DNA of 64,000 nt. It comes from Tethya wilhelma (lineage: Eukaryota > Porifera > Demospongiae > Tethyida > Tethyidae). The stretch is from assembly GCA_964030475.1 (NCBI GenBank), contig CAXIPT010000007.1, positions 2,725,318-2,789,317 of the forward strand. Reading direction: 5' to 3'. The first letter of the stretch is position 1; every line of letters begins with the position of its first letter. A program made the position numbers and the translations under genes. Below the pieces are notes generated by a model. The model was given only the letters and a program-made list of their open reading frames with translations, did not search any database and was not told the DNA's origin. Positions 23,301 through 37,600 of the stretch are shown here, piece after piece.

Positions 23301-26300
23301 TTGCCTACCGTTTCTCCTGTCATAAGCCAAGCCACTAATATCATTGCACTGTTGAACAAATGAGCCACTAATATCATTGCACTGTTAAATGAATGTTAGC
23401 AGCTTGTTGTACCTAGTAGTGTGTTAGATAAAGTATGTGCAGATTCGACTCTCCATAATGGGCCCGTTATAAAATAATGCTTGTCAATTAACCCCTAGGC
23501 TTTACACCCAGCAATGTTTAGCTTGCCTGAGGCACTATCTAATATAGGTGTACCTAATGACTTTGTCAAGAAATCACTCTGCCACCATTTATATATCTAA
23601 TCTATTCTCTCTAGAATGAATCAGAGGATTGTTTCTACACTGTTTTGATCGAGATATGCATTGAACTGAAGGAGGTAGCTAGACTTTTTGTCCTCAAATG
23701 CTTTACAAGCCATCCTGATTAGCCTCACAGTACGATCAGTTTGCATTTCACTTAGGTGAGCTTGTTCATACAGCTTTAGAGATTTTGCTACATTGTTTTC
23801 AACCAAGTGCATTCAACAAAAGAAATAAAACATCTGTGCCATTTATTGTTGTTCTTGTGCACTGAATCAAATGTGTTTCTAAGTTATGAACTACGCTTGG
23901 CAACATGTTCACTTGCCTATCAGACATGGTGCTTTTGATGTTGGCTGCTATGGTTTTACCTGCTTCAGAAAATCCTTGGTGGGATGCTGTGTTTGTTAGC
24001 TCATCCAAGATATCTTGTGGTGCTGTTTGAGCTGCTCCAGATAATACTTCTTGTATAATAAAACAATGGTATAAAATTTAATTGACAATTTTGGTAAATG
24101 TCACCTGATTATCTGGTGAACTTCCTTAACAATAGTAAATCTTTATAACTTTGTTTATATATTATACAAGTAAAAAAACCCATTGGAAATGTAATGAGAC
24201 ACAAGAATGGCTAAATCGCAAAAAGAACGCAAACAAGATGGAATGGCTGTTAGAGTGTGTGCAGAATTCTTCCTGTATGGGCTGCATTTAACAATCTCCC
24301 TATTGAGACTCTCATTCTGCCCACAGGAAGAATTCATTACATATCCATCTTGTTTGCGCTCTTTTTACGATTTAGCCATTCTGTTACATTTCCAATGTTT
24401 TTTTTTTACTTGTTTTGTTCTCATTTTCCTATATTTCTACAAATTACATTTGAGTTGGTGTGTGTAGCTAGCTACTGAGCTAGTAGTCTGGCAAGCCTGA
24501 CTCACTGAGCCAGTGGCAGGCTGCTGAGCTGGTACTTGAACTCACAAATTGTGTAGCCTGCTTGATACTGAAGTGAAACACACATCTCAGTCATTTGGAG
24601 GCAGGAGCTGTATCATAATAATAATAATTCTATATGTTACAAGTGAAAAAAACATTGGAAATGTAATGAGACATAGGAATGGCCAAATCGTAAAAAAGAA
24701 AGCAAACAAGAGCGAATGGCTGTTTGAGTGTGTGCAGAATCATTCCTGTGTGGGCTGCATGTAGTACTCTCTTCCCATGTTGAGTCCCTCATGTTGCCCA
24801 TAGGAATAATTCTTTACACACTCAAACAGCCATTCGCCCTTGTTTGCTTTCTTTTTTACGATTTGGCCATTCCTATGTCTCATTACATTTCCAATGTTTT
24901 TTTCACTTGTTTGTTCCCATTTTTTTATAATTCTACATCACAGTTGAGTTTGTGTGTATACGTAGTTACTTGTACACTATCAGCATGGATATTATTAATC
25001 TATTCTATCAGCATAAACTTGAGTCACTGTGAAGCAGGCTCAGGAGGCTGGACTCAGCAAAATTTACTTGCTTTGCTCATCTTCTTATAATGACAACTAT
25101 GTAACAAAGTAGTCTATTCACCTCCTAAATATTTAAGACTGACCCTGGTTACAGAGACTTCAGCACAACCAGAAATCTTCAGGTAAAACAGGCAGGGCAA
25201 CGAATATTCAGATTCCAAATAACACACACTTGACTAACTGGAAATGGGTCGTCAACTTCATTTCCAAGGTAGCTAATGAATTATTAATGAGTATAGAAAT
25301 GAATGGCTGCCATATGGAGAAGGCGCTTTTCGTCTTGTATCTAGCGACTCAGCTAGAGAGGCGAATAACCGATACAAAAAGCACGTGAAGACAAAGAAAC
25401 CAAGTTTATTCGTTCAAGAATCAGCTTCTGGAAGCGAGCGGTCGTTGAGAAAAATCGTTCCAAGATAGAAGAAGAAGAAGAAGAAGAAGAAGAAGATGGA
25501 GAAAATTGGAGGTTTGGCATACTTTAGTTTGTTACTTTAGCGATGGTTTTAGGCTATGTTTTTGGGCTTAATAGAAAGAGAAAAGGCTAAATTAAATAGT
25601 AGCTTAAGAAGCCTTTTAGTGCCAAGCGCTCAGTTTTTGCAGAGTTATTCGCGTGAATATTTGTATTGCGCTAATGGGCCATCCGTGCCATTCCTATGTA
25701 CCCAGTACTACCGTACTGGGAATGATAATCAAAGTCCTGATTCATCTCTTAAGAAGAGCAACCAGGTACCGTATAGCGGGAAATTTTCCCAGTTCCAAAT
25801 TTTCGCGATAAAGAATGTAGGAACACTGGTTAGTTTTTTCGCGGTTCAAATTTTCGCGGATTCTAAATCCAGCAATGACGTACGTGCTCAAGTGCTATTC
25901 AAGTCACGTGTTTGCGGTTCTTTTTTTTTGCAGTCAGCTAGATCACCATCGCAAAAATTTAAACCCTGCAAAAATTTCCCGCTATACGGTATAGTTCCAG
26001 GCAACTTCAGTGCATTTAGTTCCAAAAAATGCACACTTTTGTGTGTGGAAAGGGTCGTCAATTCGAATTTTCTAGAAGCTAATGAATTATGCATGAGTGT
26101 AGAAATTAATGGCGGCCATATGGAGGAGGCATTTTTCGCCTTGTATCTAGCTACTCAATGAGAGGCGCTAAAAACCGATGGCAAAAGCGACTGTACCGGA
26201 AGAAACCAAGTTCATTCGTTCAAGAATCAGCTTCTAAAAGTGAACAGTCTCTGAGAAAAGTTGAGCCAAGATAAAAAAATAAGAAAAATAAGAAGAAGAT

Positions 26301-29300
26301 GGAGAAAATTGGAGGTTTGGCATGCTTGTGTTTGTTACTTTAGCGATGATTTAGGCCATGTTTTTTAGGCTCATTAGAAAGAGAAAGAGCTAAATAGTAG
26401 CTTTAGAAGCCTTTTAGTGCTAAGCACTAAGTTTTTGCAGAGTTATTCGTGTGAATATTTGTATTGTGCTAATGGGCCATCCGAGCCATTCCTGTGTACC
26501 CAGTACTACCGTACTGGGAATATATGTACCTAAAGTGAGAGCCCTGTCGCTTGGTAACTGATGTACTTTTGTCCGTATTTTGTGGTTCCATCTGAGTGGA
26601 GGGTATTATTCTTGCACTCTGTGAGAGTTTCTGCTGGCTTAATGCCCGACCTTTGAAGAGCATGACTGTATGTTGTTGTAACTGGTGTTACTGCAACTCT
26701 TTTGATGCCAACGTTCTGCTGTGCAAGCAGTTCCATAATGCACAGCCATACTTCTTCAGTGTACTTACCGTTTACAATTGTTTGATACATCTTTTCCTTG
26801 AGAATTGCTTGTAATTGTTAAACTTTGACCTCCAATTTGGAGCAACACTCACATTCACTATCGGAAGCTGCATCATACATTTCGTAGTAGCGTAGTTGAT
26901 CTTTTAACTATTTTGTTGGACTCAACTTTTGTATTTTATGTTCCTCTTTTTTTGTTGCTTCGTGTTGTACTTTCTGGACTCAACTTTTGTATTTTGAGTT
27001 CCTCTTTTTGTTGGCATTCTTCCTTTGATTTGGCAATGACCATTATGTGGTTGATACTGTTGCTCCATTGTTGTTTACTTTTGGCAGTTGAACCTATTGT
27101 ATTGAGCATAGACGGTAGGTTTGTAGGTTTGCTACTTCCTTTGCTAAATCTTTATTGTATAGCCTCCCTCTCTACATTTGGTTGTCTGTAAAAGGTGTTA
27201 TAACTGGGTGCTGTTCAACTGCAATTGCAGGGAGGTGGAATGGCTCTTCCAAGAAAGCAATGAACTCACTCTTTTTGGATTGATTTTTTTGAAGACGTAA
27301 CCTTTTTGAGCAAAGTGTGTCAATGATCTTCTCAAGGCACTTGCAGGGTGTGCTGGTGTTTCGCCATAAAAGGAATATATCCATTTTGCATGTTTCCCAT
27401 GGTAGTTATGCTACCTGTTGTATTTGAAAAAGGTTCAATACAAGACCTTCTTTAAGGGGCTGAAGTTTAGCACCCTTTAATAATTTATGTTGATCTCAGC
27501 ACAAAACCTGTAACTTTCACATAGGTCCATCTTGGAAGTGAAGTGTTCAGCTATGCTTACATGTAAGTTCAGGATGCTGTCATGTTTATTGTGTAACCAA
27601 GTTTTTTTTTTGTAATAATTATGTGTACCGTTATGCAATGAGACTCTTTTTTCTCTCTCATAACACTGATAGACAGAGGGATAGTTGGACACCTAGTGAG
27701 AGACTATCCAATGTACTACCTCTGGAAAGGAATGTCTTCTTGCCAGTTCTTTGTTTAATCATACTAGTTACCCTTCACATATATGTCAGGCTCAGTATCA
27801 CAACACCTGAGCAGCTCAAGTGTGGCATCTCTCTTGAATGACAATCCTTCTAGCCACCATATCTTGACCAACAATAACTCTTGGTATGGTCTTCACTCTC
27901 GCAATCTTGACATTCACTGATTGACTTTTGTCCAGACTTGTGTCCCTGCAAATTAAGGCACTGGCCTGCAGGTGCAGGTAGTACTACCCCACTTCCAGCC
28001 TCCACCTCACTAAACCTCCTTCCTCCTGGCTTCTGACTCTACTTTCATCCTCAACCTTGTTGGACCAACAAGTTCTTGTGGTAGCAGTATCCAACAAAAT
28101 ATATTCAACATTTCAACAATTCTCCATCACTCATATTGTCAGCTCTCTGTTTGTCTCACTGTGTAAGGTCTTCAGAGTTCCGTTGCTTACCTTGTTAATG
28201 TTATAATGATACAGCATCACAGCCTTCACTTAATCATATCACCTGAGTCTGTTGTGGCTATATATATATATATATATTGCTGCAAAAGCCTGTTGTGCCT
28301 TCGCCAGTAATCTGAATAAGCCACTGTTTTGGTGGATACTTGTAACCATGATAGACTTATTTTGGTGGAAATTGGTATACCACGGGTAGTAAAGGATGTA
28401 ACTATGTAGAAAAGAATTTCAGAATGTATCTTATATGTTTGCTTCCTCATTGGAAAGCGATAAGATACGTACACTCTGCATGCATCCTTCAGTTTTGAAT
28501 GTATGTGCAGTTTGAAGGTCTGTTTACATGTGTGCATTTATGTGGGTGTGACACATCAGAAGTCTTTGTACAGAATAGAGCAAGAATATGTCTGATAGCA
28601 AAGCAAAGTTATGCTATTGGGTACAGAGTAGGACTTAGCAGTGGTGTGAGAAAATTGCGCGTCCAGTAGGAAAGGATCCTTCTTTGGCTTCTAAACTTGC
28701 TGAACAAGGAGCAATCACAATGATAACTCCTAGTAGAGGAGCAAGAAGCCAGAGAGTAGGACAAATTTGTGGAAGTGGAGTCAGAAGCCTGCAGAGTTGT
28801 TTTATTACTGAAGGTAAACTACAACAAAGTATTAAACGTAATTATTATCTGAAATTAAGTTACACTAATGCAATGACTAAACTAAATTGCTATAAACTTT
28901 GAATTTTTTCAGTGTGATCTACCACATGTGTTGAACTATAAAGAAAAGTGGCTGTGTTTTACCTCGTGACATCTTTGATCATGAGTGACTTTTGATTTAT
29001 ATCTCTGTTGGTTCTTCTGAATCTGCAAGTGGAACATGACCTCTGGTACGTGGCAACATACCCAAAAGGTGTTGGCAGAGTTAATAACTGAGAGAATGCA
29101 CTAACACAAGTCTTAGCTTAAAGCATGAGAAAGAATTGAGAGATCAGTATTCAATAGTAATACCCAACAACTGTACAACAGTGTAACAACTACAACAATG
29201 ATGGAAGTTCATACATTATAGAGCTACAGAGATTCACAGGGCCTCTTTACAACAAAAACAAGGAAAAACAGTATTAACATTCTTACATAGAAACCATAGC

Positions 29301-31582
29301 TACTGTACAAATGAAGGCACCAAGGTGCATAAGCCTTGGCGCAATCAACTGACAGCTAGCATGATGCACAACATGAATGTATGACCTCATCATTCAAATT
29401 CTAGCCTGGCTGTAGCCAGGAGCTGACCTGAGACTCTCACTACTAAGTCATTGACCTGAGTCAGCCACAGGCAGACTAAAAAATTAATGCCGTTATACAT
29501 GCAGAAAGCAAGCCAATCTTTGTTTGTCTTTCCAATAGCACAAGCAGCATTGCGCTGAGTACAATCATGCATTGGCAAGGCTAATTCCTGACTGTATATC
29601 CATAGGTCAACACCAATTCTCTGATGCTGATCAGTATCTCTCTCAAGCTCAGTGGTCAGTGTTAAAGACACCAGACTGTGAGGCCTGGCTGAAGTCACGT
29701 CTTCAAAGAAACCTTGGTCAACTAGCAGCCGCTAAGAGCAGATTCTCTGAAGCAAGGAGACACTTTGCTGAAGATGTGAGTTACTGTTTCATATTCTTGG
29801 CAATCCAATTAGAGTGAAATTTCAAACATACCTAATGGTACAAGTCTTAGTATACCAAGAGTTTAAAACATTGTTTAGCTGCTCTAAAACAGCAATGGTT
29901 GGTTGCTAGAAGTTGGGACTAGTACCATTGTGATGAGTATGATGAGATCTTTCAAATGATACGGTTTATTTTGAAAATTGAAAAATGGCCATATATTTGT
30001 TGAAAAATCACACTATACTGAAGGCTATAATCCATGGTTTGGTGGTTTGGGTTCAAATTCAAATCTGAAATAAATTAGCTACCCTATCTCAGTCTAGGAA
30101 GGTCATATTGAGCTGGGATTGGTATCATTGGGATCAGTGTGAAGCTCTTTTAAATAGTGTAGTCAATGCAGCAGGCTAGCTGCATGGTGGATTGTTAGCC
30201 CAATGTGCCATGGGCATCAAACTGGTATAATGGCCCTTATCATTCTCCTTGCCATGTGTATGACTATATTTTTTCTTGCTGAGATAATAATTGAAATCAA
30301 AACTACGTAAAGCATTGTATTACCGTAGTTTGAGATATTTTTACGCTGAAAATATTCCGTACGTTAAAATTCCGCGTGTTTAATTTTCGTACATGCGTAG
30401 CGCCCGCATTAATATTGGTAATGGGTCGTCAAAATTTTGAGTGTTTAATTTTCGCACACGGCGACACGTACGAAAATTTCCCCAATGTGAATATTAGTCA
30501 AATTACGGTACTATTTACTTACACAAGTACAAACAGCAGAAGATTTGTATGTGTTCAATAACTGAAGATTTTAAAAGTATATAACACATGTAAAACACTT
30601 TGAGTATAAAATAAGTATATTGTAATAATGGTTGTAGTATTACAAAACTTCTATCTTATTTACATAGCATTTAACAACAAGATTTAACTAACTAATGAAC
30701 ATTTTAATAGTAGCACAAAGTATAATAAGTGTCTGGTTGTGTTTGAAGACCCATGGTCTTTTGTTTGTACATAGCTTTGAACAATAACATGTAAACTAAC
30801 TAATGAGCATAAAATAACAACAGTTACTATATTACATGTTTGCATTTAGTACAAATAAAAAAGAAGGTGTGAATTATGCATTCATGGTGATCCTTTAGTC
30901 TTTGGAGGCATATGTAGAAAGTAGGACAAACCATTTCAATGATGAGGGTTTATACAAGTTCTGTGAGACTGCATGATGTTGATTAGTGGAGACTGGTGTT
31001 CACTTTCAATTTCAAAGTCTCTCTTTTCTTCTCAGTATCGATATATTGTTTTCTTCTTGGTATCATTATAGCCTCAATGATTGAATTGTTAATTTTGTGA
31101 AAGATATTTATTGTTGTTGTTGTGGATCCTTTGTGTTCCATGTAGGAATGAAAAGATTAACCATTAAATGATAAGAGTTTATGCAAGTTAATTCAAGGTC
31201 TCTCTTTCAAAAAGATATGATGTTCTTTTCTTCTCAGTACTATTATAACTTGAATGGTTAAATTTTTAGTGAAGAGATGTTTCTTTGACTCACTGTCAGT
31301 CTGTGGTCTTGACTTACTGTGGTACTTGTATCCAGGACCATGGCAAATGTACTTTGAATCTTCTAACTTGTAAAGGCTTAATTGTATTCAATGGTCGATA
31401 GAGTTCCTCCAAAAATGATTAGGGATACATAAACAATTAATAACTATTTTGTAAAAGAATAAAGCAAAAATGGACATTACTAAAATAGGTATGTGACATA
31501 ACAGTATTGGGTGTGTGTGTGTGCGTAAATTGGTCAGAAATAGTTAAAATTAAGGAAAAATTGAGCAATTGTTATGTGTACA

Positions 31583-31619
<37 letters not shown>

Positions 31620-34600
31620 TGAGAAACTGATATGGACTAATGACATGGAAACTCAAATAAAAACTGGAGCATTTACATAAGATAGATGAAACTGAATGAA
31701 TTTTGAAGTTGAAGTTTTAGAATTTGACAGAAAAAAACAATTATTATAGGGAGGGGGGTTTGTATGGCCTTTTTATTTCTTTTTTTGTCTTTTCTTTCCT
31801 TTTCTTTTTTTTCATCTTTGTTTTCTATCTTTTTTCCCCCCATTTCCCCCTTTTTTTCCCTTTACAGTAATGCATATAAATGTATACATGTGTGTGTAAG
31901 TAAGATACTTTTACAGGTTAAAGTTTAGTAACAGAAGAAACAACACTTAAACATATAGCACAGCAAAAGAGAGTATAGACTGTCAAAACACAATAGAAAG
32001 AATATGGAAGCAAACATTTATACTGAAACTGAAGAGCAAACCTAACAACAAGACACATTGGTATGAAAAAAATATGGTTGAGACAATGATAAACAAATAC
32101 AAACATTAACATATAATAATTATTGTAATAGAACGGTAATGACTACAACTATATAGGAGAAAATAAAGTAGTATGTGTGTGCATGTGCGTGTGCGTGTAC
32201 GTATGTGTGTTGAAGTGTCACTTACTAGTCAGCTACTTCGATAAAATCGTTGATTTCAGTTTCCCTCTCCATTCCAAACTTGTCACTGTCTCTGGTATAA
32301 GGATTGTGGTGAGTATAAGAAAATGTCAATAGCCTTCGCTTTAGTTCAATGTGTAGAGGTGTTTTTTGCTGATCCTCAGAGTCCTTGTCCATTCTAGTTT
32401 CAGATAACTCCTTCAAAGATTCACTAATCTGTTTGCTTGGTGAATCGTTTTCATATGATATTTGTTTAGGCAGCAGTGAAGCTGAAGATGGTTCTGTGTT
32501 AGTCGGTGACTCATTCTCTACTGTTGTGGCTTCTTCTTTCTCTCTTTTAGCAATTGCTGCTGTTGTTGCCTTTTCCATATTCTCTAGTAGTTGTTGTTGG
32601 GTTGGCACAGGGTCCACCACACTGTATGTGACCACAGGACGAGGGACTAGGATGATTTCAGGATCAGTGAGCTCTTGGTTGGTGAGTCGTAGCTTCATTT
32701 TGAGGATGAAGGAGTTAAGTTTGGTTCGTGCTTTCCTTGGAAGTACAAAGGCATATGTGTGATAGGTCAAGATGGCTAGGAAGGTGATGAAAGCAATGCT
32801 GGTTGAAGTGTAGGCAAGAGACTTTTGATTTCCAACACCTGCTTCTAGGATGTATAATGAGCCAGCAGAAAAGAGAATGAGGTTGAAAATAAATGGTAGT
32901 TCAATTGCATCCAGTGGCCATGATCTGTAGATTCTTCCTGGCAGTAAGATCCTTAGTATCAAAAAGGAAACTAATATGCAGATGATTGATAGGAGGTTAT
33001 TCCTAGGATCCCCACTGTCATTTAGCCCAGCCACAACATACAAGAAGGCACGGATCAATAGCAAGAGTCCAGTCCAGTAGCGATGTTTGATATTGTAAGG
33101 AGCAAGATAAGCATCCATGAATGGATAAAACCTTGCATTCTTGATCAGTTTTACTAGTCTATTTGGGCAACGCAGAAGCCACTGATAAGAGAAGAGGAGA
33201 GAGGTGTATGCAATGCCCACCAGGAGAATAAGAAGAGCTACTAGAAACAGAGGAATGTGTCTCCCTTTTAGAAAATGTATGTTTGCATCAATCAGCCACA
33301 CTATTTCTTGTGAACCATCAGGATACTCCAGTGTTGCTGAAGATAATGCAGCTATGATGACACGAAGGCTTTTGGCATAACAGAGTAGAATGAGAGTAGC
33401 CAGTGTTGCCACTGGATTTGTTCTAGTGAAGAGTTTAGCAATTCTTGTAGAATATTCACAACCAATGATCACCATGGTAACCAAGAATATGATGTAAATT
33501 GGGAAAGCAAGCTGTAGCCATTCTTTGACATATCCATCCATTCCATCAAAGAAGCAGGTCACAAAACCAAAGTCTAGGTTGAGCCATGCAATGAAGATGG
33601 TGAAGAAATTGGGAGATTGAAATGGAAAGAAAGTGGCACAATTTGTTGCGAGGATGTTGGCATAGAATATGAGTCCATTGATTGTTCCAACAGCTACTGT
33701 CAAATTGAAAAGCAGAAGAAAAGCAACTAGTGCTACACCAGCTATAGCAAAGACAATGAGTAGAGCTAGCCAGTTGTTTGAGCAAGACAAGCAATGTGAA
33801 CTACCAAGAGAGAGGCTGAGACCATCCTTACAAGATCCACAAAGCTTGCCGCTACGATTGAAGGCACACTGTGCATCAGAACCATTAGGTGTGTTTAGGT
33901 TAATCCAGACTGGGGAGCTAGATGGATGGCAGTAGTCAAATGGACAATGAGGATAAGTTAAATAGGGACACTGAGTTGTTTTATTTGATTCATTGATGTG
34001 TCTTATCCAGATATTGTTGCTTCTTTTGACTGATGAGTTACTAACAGAGCAGTCAGTTATGTAGTCAGAGAGACAAGGGTCACATTCACAATTACAAGTA
34101 GACTGATCTACAATGAAACCAATTGGACAAGTACAGGGAACAAACTGTATATTGATGATTAGTTGAGATTTAAAATCTATTTTATCATTGAGATTCAATA
34201 ATAGTAACTGTTGTTCTAAATTATGTGGATGAGATATAGTGTAGCTTAAGTCTGTGCAGTGTGCAGTTGTGTTCTGAATGTCCTCTCCTTCAGCTAGTCT
34301 TAGGTTATATGAAAATGCTCTCACAGAAGATGGAACTGGACTTCTCAATTGGTCCATAACAGCTACTGATACAGTGAAACTTAATTGAGTTGTTTCCTTA
34401 AATGTGTATGTTGTTGAAGGTTTATTACAATCTGGTTGATCATTTATACATATAGGCATATACGAACTGGTTCTGATGATATCTCTGATTGTAGAGCATT
34501 GGTCCTGAGGTTTGTAATTTGTGTTAGGTATGACGTTGCATTAATATAGGTGTTCTGATACTTGTTGAACACCTGTGCACTTGGACTGACTGTACATCTG

Positions 34601-37600
34601 TCTAACAGACCTCCAAATATTGATGGACCTGATATAGTGGCAGAGTTATTAGCAAAGAATGTATTTTGAACAATTAGGTCAGAGTAACTCACATTATGTG
34701 AGGCTAGGTCTTGAAAGAAACATTCAGTCAACCCTATTGATAGTGTATGATCAGAGATATACAGTGCTCCACCATATTCAGCTGAGTTATTAGTGAAGTA
34801 CAGTCTGAGACTTGACATTGATTGCTTCATGCAATGAGGATTATAGTGAACACTAGAACACTCTGGTACTGACTTTATCAAATGAAGTTTAGCATCTGAT
34901 TCCAAGTGAATTCCACCTCCTTCCTGAGCTCTGTTATTTATGAACTCAACAACACCATTTAGGATTTTAATGGTTCTGGACTGGACAAAAATGGCACCAC
35001 CTTGGCTAGCTACATGGTTATGGTTGAAGGTACTGTTGTTGATTTCATTGACACTGTCAGTAGCACTACCAAGGAACAATACGCCACCATCATTGAGGGC
35101 TGTGTTTTTAGTGAAGGCACTACCATTAATGGTAATATTTCCACTGTCTGTCCATATTGCACCACCACTACCACCTGCTGTGTTGCTACTGAAATCACTA
35201 CCATGTATGCTAATACTACCTCTTAATGTCTCTATTGCACCACCACTACCACCTGCTGTGTTGCTACTGAAATCACTACCATGTATGCTAATACTACCTC
35301 TTAATGTCTCTATTGCACCACCACTACCACCTGCTGTGTTGCTACTGAAATCACTACCATGTATGCTAATACTACCTCTGGATGTCCATATTGCACCACC
35401 CCAGTCACCTGCTGTGTTGCTACTGAAATCACTACCATGTATGCTAATACTACCTCTGGATGTCCATATTCCACCACCCCAGACACCTGCTGTGTTGCTA
35501 CTGAAATCACTACCATGTATGCTAATACTACCTCTTAATGTCTCTATTGCACCACCACTACCACCTGCTGTGTTGTTACTGAAATCACTACCATGTATGC
35601 TAATAGTACCATTGGATGTCCATATTGCACCACCCCAGTCACCTGCTGTGTTGCTACTGAAATCACTACCATGTATGCTAATACTACCTCTTAATGTCTC
35701 TATTGCACCACCCCAGACACCTGCTGTGTTGCTACTGAAATCACTACCATGTATGCTAATACTACCATTGGATGTCTTTATTGCACCACCACTACCACTA
35801 CCACCTGCTGTGTTGCTACTGAAATCACTACCATGTATGCTAATACTACCACTGGATGTCCGTATTGCACCACCATCCCAGACACCTGCTGTGTTGCTAC
35901 TGAAATCACTACTATGTATGCTAATACTACCTCTGACTGTCCATATTGCACCACCCGAAACACCTGCTGTGTTGTCACTGAAATCACTATCATGTATGCT
36001 AATACCACCACTGTCCGTCCATATTGCACCACCATATCCATCAGTAGCTCTATTTCCCTCAAAGAGACATTCAGTAACATTAATATCACTAGTAAAGGCA
36101 ACAATGGCCCCTCCTAATGGTACATATTCCCTCAATAGATTCCAAGTCTCTCTAAATGCAGTGAGAGAGATGAAAGAGCTCCTCTCAAAAGTTGCACTAG
36201 TGACATTCCTCAATTTCATTCCATGCCCATCTTGAAATCTACAGTCCTCCATCCTCAGTTGGTCTACTGATCTCACAGAGTTCTCCCGGCAGCCTCTGAA
36301 CTCTAGACCACTAACACTGACCTCAGATGTGGTGGCAAAATCAAAGCCAGCCCGATTTGTACATGTAACCATGGCAACTGAATTAGAGGAGGAGTTTGTA
36401 GGTGCAACTCGTAAGACCAGATTGATGACATTTTGTATCTGAAGACGGGAATCAAGAGTGTGATGGCCAGGCTCAAAGATCAGGGTAATGTTGGAGTCAA
36501 TGGTAGTAGCTGGGGACTGGGCATATTGAGTTAGAGTCAAGCAGTCCTCAGCCGAGGAAGGGGTGTGGTCAGTGGGTGTGACAGGAAGTGATCCACTACC
36601 AGTGGGTGTGGTCTTAGTGGAACAGTGGGTGTGGTCTGGTACGATATGGTATGTTTGAGCTGACACTAATGAAACAACTAAAGTGACTAGTAAGAACTGC
36701 ATGGCTGCCATTTTCAGTTTGGTGGTTTAGGCTACTTTGATGTCTTGTTACAATGTGTCACTGCATGTGTTGCGGCATATGTGTGTGTGTGTACAGTAGT
36801 TAATTAACTTTTATAATAATTATTATATACTTGATCTAGTTAGTGTAAGGTCAAAGGAGAGAGCCTGGGTATGAGGCTATATATTGCTACCGTTTGTTGT
36901 TTGAAAATTATCACTCATGTGTATTATCACAAAAAATTTGATATTTTTAATTGTACAGTATACAATTTACTTGTACCGTTATTATTTTTAATAATTACCA
37001 CATGTCAAATACACAAAGACTAAACTATTACCTATACTCCATACCAACTCTAATCTTAATGACTTACATTTGAGACTCTCTGTATTCTGTAGCCAGGCTA
37101 TAGAGCCACCAGTGGAGTTTGATGTGACCCCAGGAGTGGTCCTATAGCCTCACAATGGATGGGACTGTGTGTGGTGTGTGCAGAGTGGGGGGTTAATGTG
37201 ATGTTATCGCAGCTTGTTTTTGTTGAAATTATCCTTATTACCTTTGTTTTTTGTTTCTATCAGTTGATGTAAGCTTCTCTCAAATGGTGTGTTCTCTCTT
37301 CTAAGACTACTTCCAATCACTGCCTCTAGCAATTGATCTGTCTGAGAGAAAAGATAGATGATGGTTTTGTCCCTCACAAATGATTACCATAACCTACATA
37401 ATTATATTACATAACCTACCATAAATCGCGAAATTTCGTGTTAAAAATTTTTCGTACATTAAATTTTCATAGCATCGCCGCATTACACAGCCCACCCACT
37501 ATTTTGCAATTTTTTTGTGCGTTTAATTTTCCTACTCCGCAGTGACTACGAAAATTTATCAACTACGAAATTTTCACGATTTACGGTGTACCTGTTAATA

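Larger units (their letters stand above)
29604..31865. repeat. Segmental duplication, copy B
   Basis: This is the partner of 17315-20034. The left breakpoint coincides with the exon 4 splice acceptor. To the left the sequence is unrelated to copy A. Confidence 0.9.

Noticed and set aside
25556..26161. 201-codon + strand frame
   Set aside because: It crosses a dispersed repeat, a palindromic MITE and a second repeat copy; the same repeat at 14846 has a stop in this frame.
27940..28110. Second retroelement protease/knuckle relic
   Set aside because: ILLDTATTRTC lacks the glycine of DTG and the C/H motif lies in another frame; too weak to call.
28226..28540. Minus-strand 103-codon frame
   Set aside because: It crosses a (TA)n run, has no acceptor or domain and is flanked by stops in intron sequence.
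34940..36235. 431-codon open frame on the + strand
   Set aside because: It lies opposite the 78-bp repeats of the Pmp-like gene; repeat units divisible by three keep several frames open. It has no domain.
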